Part shown: positions 57,636-64,000 of the stretch, piece after piece
Numbering within the stretch: position 1 is the stretch's first letter
How the letters are laid out: each line of letters starts with the position of its first letter
Assembly: GCF_000018145.1 (NCBI RefSeq)
Contig: NC_009955.1
Location: forward strand, 62,001 to 126,000
Direction of reading: 5' to 3'
Source: Dinoroseobacter shibae DFL 12 = DSM 16493
GTDB lineage: Bacteria; Pseudomonadota; Alphaproteobacteria; Rhodobacterales; Rhodobacteraceae
DNA: 64,000 nucleotides
The notes under the pieces: generated by a model
Databases searched by the model: none
What the model was told of the DNA's origin: nothing
What the model saw: the letters and a program-made list of their open reading frames with translations, nothing else
Made by a program: the position numbers and the translations under genes

Positions 57636-58550
57636 TCAGCCCACGAGATTGCCGAGGGAATATGAGAACTCGATGATGTCCTCGCGGATCTCGTCGATCA
57701 GGATCTGGGCCGCCGCGCTCAGCGGTCGGCTGGGATTGATCTGGTAGACAAGCCGCCGCGAGATCGCGGGCCGGATCGGATAGGCCTTGAGACGTCCGGA
57801 CCTGAGGGCCCGATTGACCGCGATGGGCGGCAGGATCGTGACGTAGTCGGTCGCGCAGACGAAATCCTCGATCAGCTTCATCTCGTCGAATTCCATGGAC
57901 GGGGACAATGCCAGCCCCTCGCCATTCGCGGCCCGGTCGATGATCGTGCGCAGGCCATGCCGCTGCGACGGGATCACCAGTTTCATCGTTTCGATATCCT
58001 CAAGCCGCAGTCCCGCCTTGCCAGTGATCGGCGTATCCGGCGCGGCGATCAGGCAGAAATCCTCCTTGACGATGTCCACGATGCGCGGATCCTGTTTGAG
58101 CGGCGGCATGTTGATGATCGCCAGGTCGATCCGCGACATGCGCAACTGGTCCTGAAGCTCTCCGGTATAGCCGCCCGTCACCTTCACGCTGACATCCGGG
58201 TACTTCACGGTGAATTTCTGCAGGGTTTCGCCAAGCGCGTTGTTGGCGGCGGAACTGACCACCCCGATGGAAACCGTACCGCGCACCGGCCCGCCGTCGC
58301 CCGATAGCGCATTCAGGGCGGTATCGAGATCGCGGGTGATCCTGACAAAATGTTCATAGGCCTCAATACCCGCCTGGGTCGGGATCATGCCCTTGGGTGC
58401 GCGGGTAAACAGCGGCTGCCCGATCTCCGCCTCCAGCTTCTGAAGCTGCTGGCTGAGTGCCGGTTGCACGACATTCAGCCGTCGCGACGCCCCGGTCAGC
58501 GACCCTTCTTCGTAGATCGCCAGCAGATACTGCATCTGTCTCAATTCCAT
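57636..58550 (-). CDS. LysR-family regulator
   Basis: A 304-residue regulator. The N-terminal winged helix reads MELRQMQYLLAIYEEGSLTG and ASRRLNVVQPALSQQLQKLE; the effector domain follows. It is divergent from the UbiD-type decarboxylase gene, the normal arrangement for LysR control of a neighbour. The intergenic region contains a T-N11-A type dyad at 58609-58624. Confidence 0.92.
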   Translation of the reverse strand: MELRQMQYLLAIYEEGSLTGASRRLNVVQPALSQQLQKLEAEIGQPLFTRAPKGMIPTQAGIEAYEHFVRITRDLDTALNALSGDGGPVRGTVSIGVVSSAANNALGETLQKFTVKYPDVSVKVTGGYTGELQDQLRMSRIDLAIINMPPLKQDPRIVDIVKEDFCLIAAPDTPITGKAGLRLEDIETMKLVIPSQRHGLRTIIDRAANGEGLALSPSMEFDEMKLIEDFVCATDYVTILPPIAVNRALRSGRLKAYPIRPAISRRLVYQINPSRPLSAAAQILIDEIREDIIEFSYSLGNLVG

Positions 58551-58608
58551 CGCACTTGACCTTCAGTTTCGGATCCGCACCGCGCCATCACGAAACGCTA
58601 TCCCTGAG

Positions 58609-58624
58609 ATTAGCCAATATTAAT
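58609..58624. promoter_or_regulatory. Candidate LysR-binding dyad
   Basis: ATTAGCCAATATTAAT, with ATTA and TAAT arms and the T-N11-A pattern of LysR sites, lies in the 127-base gap between the LysR and UbiD-type genes. Place and form fit; binding is not shown. Confidence 0.4.
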
Positions 58625-58677
58625 GGTTTTGATTGCTCCGGGGCAATAGCGTCTGGCTGCCAATTGGGAGTATGAAC

Positions 58678-60087
58678 ATGAGCCGAAAACCGACTGCGCC
58701 GGGCTCCCGCCGGGACATGGATCTGCGGCAATGGCTCGGCCATCTGGAAACCACCGACCGGCTTGCCGTGACAAAAACCGGCCGAAAGCTGGCCTTTGAA
58801 ATCGCGGGTCTGGCCAACCGGCATGACGGCAGCCGCGCCCTTGTCGCCCCTGCCCCCGATGGTCATGCCGGCGGGGTCGTCATATCCGGCCTGCTGTCGC
58901 GCCGCGAATGGATGGCCGAGGCGCTTGGGGTCGAGCCCGGCACGTTGCTGTCGGCCTTCGAGGAAGCGGCGCAGTCGCCATTGCCCGTGAACGAGGTAAA
59001 GACCGCACCATGTCAGGAGGTCGTGCACAAGCACGACATCGACCTGACCGCGATGCTGCCCATTCCGACCCATAACGAACATGACAGCGGTGCCTATATC
59101 ACCGCCGGCCTGATGATCTGCCGCAACCCGCGCACCGGCATCCAGAACGTCGCCATCCACCGCCTTCAGGTCTCCGGCCCGCGCGAGTTGGGCGCGCTGC
59201 TGCTGCCGCGGCACACGTTGAGTTTCTTTACCACCGCCGAGGAAGCGGGCGATGATCTGGAGGTCGCGATCGTCATCGGCGCATCGCCGGCCTGTCTGTT
59301 GGCGTCGCAGGCCATCGTGCCGATGGATTTCGACGAGTTGACCGTCGCCGGTGCGCTTGGCGGTGCGCCGCTAGATGTGGTGCGCGGTATTTCGGTCGAC
59401 CTGTTCGTGCCCGCGCAAAGCGAGATCGTGATCGAAGGACGCTGCCGCGCCAACCTGCGCCGCCCCGAAGGCCCCTTTGGGGAATTTCCGCAATATTACG
59501 GCGAACGCGCCGACCGTCATGTGATCGAGGTGAGCTGTGTGACCACACGGCAAAAGCCGCTGTTCCACACCATCGTCGGCGGCGGGCTGGAACACCTGAT
59601 CCTGGGCGGTATCCCCCGCGAGGCAACGATCCTGAAAACCCTTCAGGACATGTTCTCCTGCGTGCGCGACGTTCACCTCGCCCCCGGCGGGACGTGCCGC
59701 TATCACCTTTACGTCAAGATCAAGGCCCGCCACGCGGGCGAGGCTAAGAATGTCCTTCTGGGTGCGTTCGCCGCTCATTACGACATCAAGCATGCGATCG
59801 TCGTCGACGAGGATGTCGATATCCATGACCCCGAAATGGTCGAATGGGCGGTGGCCACCCGGTTCCAGGCGGACCGCGATCTTGTTGTCATATCAGGTTC
59901 CCAGGGCTCCAAGCTGGACCCGTCCTCCGACAATGGTTTCGGGGCCAAGATGGGGCTGGATGCCACGGTGCCGCTCGACGCACCTGAATTCCGGTTCAAG
60001 CGGATTCGCGTGCCGGGCGAACAGGAGCTTGATCTGGACGCGGTGATCGACCCTGACGCCAAGCTCGCATCCCTACTCGGATCCTGA
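58678..60087 (+). CDS. UbiD-family decarboxylase
   Basis: I place the start at MSRKPTAPGSRRDMDLRQWL, seven bases after GGGAG; an ATG six bases upstream is too close to that site. The 469-residue protein has the UbiD signatures CRANLRRPEGPFGEFPQYYG, IVGGGLEHLILGGIPREATI, and VDEDVDIHDPEMVEWAVATR. Family members use prenylated FMN to remove or add CO2 on aromatic, heteroaromatic or unsaturated acids. The ubiX-type gene nearby, an aldehyde dehydrogenase 38 bases downstream and a molybdenum hydroxylase suggest a catabolic enzyme, not ubiquinone synthesis. Confidence 0.93.
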   Translation: MSRKPTAPGSRRDMDLRQWLGHLETTDRLAVTKTGRKLAFEIAGLANRHDGSRALVAPAPDGHAGGVVISGLLSRREWMAEALGVEPGTLLSAFEEAAQSPLPVNEVKTAPCQEVVHKHDIDLTAMLPIPTHNEHDSGAYITAGLMICRNPRTGIQNVAIHRLQVSGPRELGALLLPRHTLSFFTTAEEAGDDLEVAIVIGASPACLLASQAIVPMDFDELTVAGALGGAPLDVVRGISVDLFVPAQSEIVIEGRCRANLRRPEGPFGEFPQYYGERADRHVIEVSCVTTRQKPLFHTIVGGGLEHLILGGIPREATILKTLQDMFSCVRDVHLAPGGTCRYHLYVKIKARHAGEAKNVLLGAFAAHYDIKHAIVVDEDVDIHDPEMVEWAVATRFQADRDLVVISGSQGSKLDPSSDNGFGAKMGLDATVPLDAPEFRFKRIRVPGEQELDLDAVIDPDAKLASLLGS

Positions 60088-60125
60088 GCGATGGCCCGCG
60101 GGACAGAAGCACTTAGGAGAATGAC

Positions 60126-61583
60126 ATGACAACGACGGACCTGATCGCGCGGCACATGATCGGCGGCTCCTATTCGGACGCGGGCGACAAGATCGCGTCG
60201 ATCAACCCGGCGACCGGGGCGGTCGTTGGGCATGTCCGGGCCGACGGCGCGGCGCAGGCCACAGCCGCCATTGCCGCCGCGCGGGCCGCATTCGACACAA
60301 CGCTCTGGCCGCAATCACCCCGCGACCGGCAGATGGCCCTGCTGCGGTGGGCCGACGCGCTGGAGGCCGATCTCGCACGGCTTGCGGAATTGCTGACGTT
60401 GACCAATGGCAAACCGCTTGGCGCGTCCAAGGGCGAATTGGGCGCGGCGATATCGGAAATCCGATACTATGCGGGCCTGACCCGCCACAATCCCGGCCAC
60501 GCGATGGAAGTGGCGCCGGGCGAGCTTTCGGTGATGCTGCGCGAGCCGGCCGGGGTCGCGGGCATCATCGTGCCGTGGAACGCACCCGCCGTGCTGCTGA
60601 TCCGGTCGCTCGCTCCGGCGCTGGCGGTGGGCTGCACGACCGTGACGAAACCCGCGCCGCAGACGGCGCTGTTCACCGCGGCCTGCATGGCCCCGCTGTT
60701 CGAGGATGCCGCCATCCCCGCGGGCGTGGTCAATGTGGTTTTCGAGGTCGGTCATGACGCAGCGCAAACGCTGGTCACATCGCCCGATGTCGATGTCATC
60801 AGCTTTACCGGCTCGAACGCGGTCGGCCAGCGGATCATGGCGGACGCCGCGCCGACGATGAAGAAACTGTCGCTGGAACTGGGCGGCAAATCCTGCTGCA
60901 TCGTGCTGGATGATGCAGACATCGGCGTGGTGGCACCGAAACTTGCCGCCGCAGCCACGATCATCTCCGGCCAGCAATGCACCGCGGCGCGTCGGGTTCT
61001 GGTGCACGAATCCCGGCTTGATGAAGCGAAAAGCGCGCTTTCCGCTGCGCTTCAGGCTGTCTCCATCGGCGACGGCATGTCAGACGGCACTGCGATGGGG
61101 CCGCTGATCGACATCCAGTCGCGCGACCGGGTCATGCGTGATTGCGGAACGGTATACGATACCGCCGACGAGGTCGTGCTGCGCGGCGGCCCGCTCGACG
61201 GTCCGAAGGGCAGCGCGTTCATGTCGCCGGCGCTGGTCGTGCATAGCGATCCGAACGCCAGCTTCGTACAGGACGAAATTTTCGGCCCGCTTGTGGTGCT
61301 TGAGACGTTCCGAGACGAGGCGGATGCGGTGGCAAAGGCAAACAACACCGTCTATGGCTTGTCCGCATCAATCTGGACCCATCGCGGCGATGCGTCATGG
61401 CGGCTGGCGCGTGCCCTGCGCAATGGCACCGTCTGGATCAACGACCACAACAGGCTTTTCGCCGAAGCCGAGACCGGCGGCTATCGCCGTTCGGGCCTGG
61501 GCAGATTGCACGGTTTCGACGGTCTGCTCGATTTCTGCGAGCTCAAGCACGTTTACCAGAACGTCGGTGTCGTCGGTCACTGA
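60126..61583 (+). CDS. NAD(P)-dependent aldehyde dehydrogenase
   Basis: A 485-residue enzyme of normal length. The cofactor region contains GIIVPWNAPAVLLIRSLAPA and the loop ISFTGSNAVGQRI; the general base is Glu in LELGGKSCCI; the nucleophile is Cys in ISGQQCTAARRVLVHE. AGGAGA precedes the ATG. It follows the UbiD-type gene by 38 bases, so they are probably co-transcribed. An aromatic or aliphatic aldehyde intermediate is likely; the substrate is unknown. Confidence 0.93.
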   Translation: MTTTDLIARHMIGGSYSDAGDKIASINPATGAVVGHVRADGAAQATAAIAAARAAFDTTLWPQSPRDRQMALLRWADALEADLARLAELLTLTNGKPLGASKGELGAAISEIRYYAGLTRHNPGHAMEVAPGELSVMLREPAGVAGIIVPWNAPAVLLIRSLAPALAVGCTTVTKPAPQTALFTAACMAPLFEDAAIPAGVVNVVFEVGHDAAQTLVTSPDVDVISFTGSNAVGQRIMADAAPTMKKLSLELGGKSCCIVLDDADIGVVAPKLAAAATIISGQQCTAARRVLVHESRLDEAKSALSAALQAVSIGDGMSDGTAMGPLIDIQSRDRVMRDCGTVYDTADEVVLRGGPLDGPKGSAFMSPALVVHSDPNASFVQDEIFGPLVVLETFRDEADAVAKANNTVYGLSASIWTHRGDASWRLARALRNGTVWINDHNRLFAEAETGGYRRSGLGRLHGFDGLLDFCELKHVYQNVGVVGH

Positions 61584-61687
61584 GCGAACCGACCGGCGCA
61601 TTCAAGCTTTGATTCGCAGGTGTTTTGGCGCATATTATGTGGCTAGAACGTAAAGCGAGAAAGCGAGGAGCGCGTTACCGCCGCCTG

Positions 61688-62554
61688 ATGTCCAACGCCC
61701 TGAGGATCAGAACCGGAAAATTCGGCCGTGTCGCGCTGCTCGACATGGATCGTCCGCTTGTGCGTCACGCCCACCCGCATTGCCATGTCCTGCTCAAGGT
61801 CGAGGGTGCCGATACGAGTTTTCTCGTCGGTGACGAGGTTGTGCCGCTGACCCACGAAAGCGCGGTTCTGATCAACGCATGGACGCCGCATGCCTATGTG
61901 CATCGGCCCAATGCCCCGCGCACGATCATCCTTGCCCTCTATATCGAGCCTTCTTGGCTGGCTGAGTTTCGTTCCAACTGGGTCGCCAGCGCCGGGTCCG
62001 GGTTCTTTGACAGAACCGTCGATGCGATCACGCCGCAGATCCGCAAGCAGGCCATGACACTTGCCGCGAGCATGGTACATGCCCCGACCGCCATCGCCGA
62101 TCATGAGACGCAGCTGGGCGAATTGATGGTGTCGGTGATCGAACGGTTTACCGAATGGCGGTCAGTCGGGCCAAGCCTGCGCGACGCGGCGCAAAGCCAG
62201 GCCATCGACTGGCGCGTGTCCAAGGCGATCAGCAAGCTGCACAAGGTTGCCGGAGAGGTGTCGGACATCGACAGCCTCGCGCAGACCGTTGGCATGAGCC
62301 GCGCGAATTTCTTCCGGGTTTTCGAACGCTCGACCGGCGTGACGCCACGGGTGTTTTCCAACATGATCCGGCTGGAGCGGGCGGTGAGCGCCGTCGTTTC
62401 GTCGGACCTCAGCTTCGGTGCGCTGTCCGATCAGCTGGGATTTACCGCGCAGGCGCATTTCACCCGATTCTTCCGCGATCATACAGGCGTGCCGCCCAGC
62501 AGCTTCCGGTCGATCTCGCGGCTTGGGGATACCTCTGATTTTTTCCGTATTTGA
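61688..62554 (+). CDS. AraC-family regulator (second paralogue)
   Basis: I favour MSNALRIRTGKFGRVALLDM as start; the longer frame starts at 61625. The protein has about 288 residues, with a cupin-like domain (RHAHPHCHVLLKVEGADTSF) and a double helix-turn-helix (IDSLAQTVGMSRANFFRVFE; ALSDQLGFTAQAHFTRFFRD). KFGRVALLDM corresponds to RFGRAALLSL in the AraC at 51772, and the similarity continues. It lies between the aldehyde dehydrogenase and molybdenum hydroxylase genes, all on the plus strand. Confidence 0.88.
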   Translation: MSNALRIRTGKFGRVALLDMDRPLVRHAHPHCHVLLKVEGADTSFLVGDEVVPLTHESAVLINAWTPHAYVHRPNAPRTIILALYIEPSWLAEFRSNWVASAGSGFFDRTVDAITPQIRKQAMTLAASMVHAPTAIADHETQLGELMVSVIERFTEWRSVGPSLRDAAQSQAIDWRVSKAISKLHKVAGEVSDIDSLAQTVGMSRANFFRVFERSTGVTPRVFSNMIRLERAVSAVVSSDLSFGALSDQLGFTAQAHFTRFFRDHTGVPPSSFRSISRLGDTSDFFRI

Positions 62555-62653
62555 GACTCCTCGGTAAATTCTGCGACCCTTGGCAATCGGTTTCATCAAT
62601 ACCGCCCTCTAACGTCGTGCCACGCCGCTTTACGGTTTGGGAGGAGAGGACAC

Positions 62654-64000
62654 ATGCCAAAGGATGGGCTGCATCAGACGATGTTGCGGGTGGAAGACGC
62701 CCCGCTTCTGACCGGGCGCGGCCAGTTCTTTGACGATCTGCCGACGCCGCACGGAACCTTGCAGGCCGCGATCCTGCGCAGCCCCTATGCCCACGCAAGG
62801 ATCACCGACATTTCGGCCGATGCCGCCCGCAGGCTGGCAGGCGTTCACGCCGTCCTGACAGGCGAGGATTACGCAAGCGTCGCATCGCCGCTGATGGTCG
62901 GGGTCAAGCTGCCCATCGAATGCTGGCCGATCGCACGCGACAAGGTGCGTTATGTAGGCGAGCCGGTCGCGGTGGTTCTGGCCGATGATCGCTACCTCGC
63001 CGAGGACGCGCTCGATCTCATCGAAGTCAGCTATGATACGCTCGCCCCCGTCATTGACCCGCTAAAGGCCCTCGCGGACGACGCGCCTGTGCTGCACGAC
63101 GAGATGGGCGGCAATCTTGGCGCCGATCGCCGTTTTTCTTATGGCGACCCTGACTCCGCCTTTGCCGAGGCCGACCATGTCGTCGAGATTTCGGTGCGCT
63201 ATCCACGCAATTCCTGTACGCCCATCGAAACCTACGGCGTGCTGACCCGCTGGAATCCGCACACGCGGTCCTATGACGTCACCTCGAATTTTCAGGGGCC
63301 GTTCTCGATCCATCCGGTGGTCGCGCGGGCGCTGAACGTGCCTGGCAACCGTCTGCGCCTGCGCACGCCCGAGGATTCCGGCGGCAGCTTCGGTATCAAG
63401 CAGGGCGTGTTTCCCTATATCGCGCTTCTGTCCGCCTGTGCGCGGCTGGCCGACCGTCCCGTCAAGTGGGTCGAGGACCGGCTCGAGCATCTGACCGCCT
63501 CGGTGTCTGCCACAAATCGCGCCATCACGCTGCGCGCAGCGGTTACGGCAAAGGGACGCGTGACCGCGCTCGACTACGATCAGGTCGAGGATGTCGGCGC
63601 CTATCTGCGGGCGCCGGAGCCGGCGACGCTCTACCGCATGCACGGCAACCTCTGCGGTGCCTATGACATCGCCAACCTGCGGGTGCGCAACCGCATCGTG
63701 ATGACGAACAAGACGCCGACGGGGCTGAACCGCGGGTTCGGCGGCCCGCAGATCTATTTCGCGCTGGAACGGCTGATGCAACGTATCGCCATCGAGCTGG
63801 GTCTCGATCCGGTGAATGTTGCCCGCGACAACCTGATCCCCAAGGGTGCCTTTCCCTACCGCACCGCCAGCGGTGCCACCTACGATTCGGGCGATTATCA
63901 AAATGCCTTCGACACGGCGTTGAAGGACGGCCGCTATGACGCGCTGTGCCAAAAGCGCGACGCGGCCCGTGCCGAGGGTCGGCTTTACGGCATCGGCCTT
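62654..64000 (+). CDS. Molybdenum hydroxylase large subunit (xanthine dehydrogenase/CoxL family), 3' end outside the window
   Basis: ATG at 62654 opens 449 codons to the window edge, starting MPKDGLHQTMLRVEDAPLLT, with GGAGAGGA upstream. The first 130 residues form the aldehyde-oxidase hammerhead domain (ILRSPYAHARITDISADAA, RYVGEPVAVVLADD). The molybdopterin domain follows: EDSGGSFGIKQG and TGLNRGFGGPQIYFALERL, both typical loops around the Mo-pterin cofactor. About 300 more residues are expected. Such enzymes hydroxylate aromatic or heteroaromatic rings or oxidise aldehydes. Small and medium subunits should follow if it is a three-subunit enzyme. Confidence 0.92.
   Translation, partial: MPKDGLHQTMLRVEDAPLLTGRGQFFDDLPTPHGTLQAAILRSPYAHARITDISADAARRLAGVHAVLTGEDYASVASPLMVGVKLPIECWPIARDKVRYVGEPVAVVLADDRYLAEDALDLIEVSYDTLAPVIDPLKALADDAPVLHDEMGGNLGADRRFSYGDPDSAFAEADHVVEISVRYPRNSCTPIETYGVLTRWNPHTRSYDVTSNFQGPFSIHPVVARALNVPGNRLRLRTPEDSGGSFGIKQGVFPYIALLSACARLADRPVKWVEDRLEHLTASVSATNRAITLRAAVTAKGRVTALDYDQVEDVGAYLRAPEPATLYRMHGNLCGAYDIANLRVRNRIVMTNKTPTGLNRGFGGPQIYFALERLMQRIAIELGLDPVNVARDNLIPKGAFPYRTASGATYDSGDYQNAFDTALKDGRYDALCQKRDAARAEGRLYGIGL

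Overview
The window reads as DNA of a GC-rich alphaproteobacterium, most likely a Rhodobacteraceae/Roseobacter-group member. This is inferred from protein content: TRAP transporters, IS91-type elements with a companion tyrosine recombinase, DUF736/DUF6878/DUF6915 island genes and a bioYMN-type biotin system. No rRNA, tRNA, CRISPR array or replication gene was found. Much of the first 51 kb is mobile or broken DNA, so the window looks like a genomic island or a large plasmid-like replicon next to a metabolic locus.

Layout. 1-512: end of an unknown gene. 1166-3627: IS91-like element, copy 1. 3.7-15.7 kb: a mostly minus-strand block of envelope and ion-homeostasis genes (MgtC/DUF4010 protein, Bax-inhibitor-1 protein, ExoD, Ca/Na antiporter, pentapeptide protein, CorC/HlyC protein, NhaP-type antiporter broken by an in-frame stop), with a MazEF-type toxin-antitoxin pair. 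15973-31413: a 15.4-kb Tn3-family transposon with 38-bp terminal repeats (37/38 matching) and a 5-bp target duplication TCTGT. It carries tnpA (broken by an in-frame TGA), a tniA/tniB pair, two intact serine recombinases and a third remnant, a TPP riboswitch plus thiC, an IS1182-type element, and a biotin-uptake module: a PhyH-family enzyme, bioY, bioM, bioN, DUF1284 and a second bioY. 31.5-44.4 kb: an island operon (DUF736, DUF6915, DUF6878 and a large methyltransferase-strawberry-notch helicase gene) cut in two by a 6.3-kb recombinase-in-trio (RIT) element whose cargo is a TOTE-type primase-helicase. 45066-47554: IS91-like element, copy 2. 47.8-48.7 kb: sterol desaturase-family gene. 48805-51738: IS1380 element, frameshifted and split by an IS3-family element (50132-51457, target duplication GAT).

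51.8-64 kb is an orderly catabolic locus: an AraC regulator, a TRAP transporter (dctMQP order) with an SDR dehydrogenase, a UbiX-type flavin prenyltransferase, a LysR regulator divergent from a UbiD-type decarboxylase, an aldehyde dehydrogenase, a second AraC paralogous to the first, and the start of a molybdenum hydroxylase large subunit. Together these suggest import, oxidation and decarboxylation of an aromatic or heteroaromatic acid or aldehyde; the substrate cannot be read from the sequence.

The most notable points are: (1) a transposon that packages a riboswitch-controlled thiamine gene with a biotin ECF transporter; (2) a PhyH-family protein at the head of the biotin operon with His-x-Gly where the iron-binding His-x-Asp is expected, as in non-haem iron halogenases; (3) a RIT element carrying a primase-helicase inserted in an island DNA methyltransferase-helicase gene; (4) a duplicated resolvase 3' end plus terminal repeat that brackets the biotin module.
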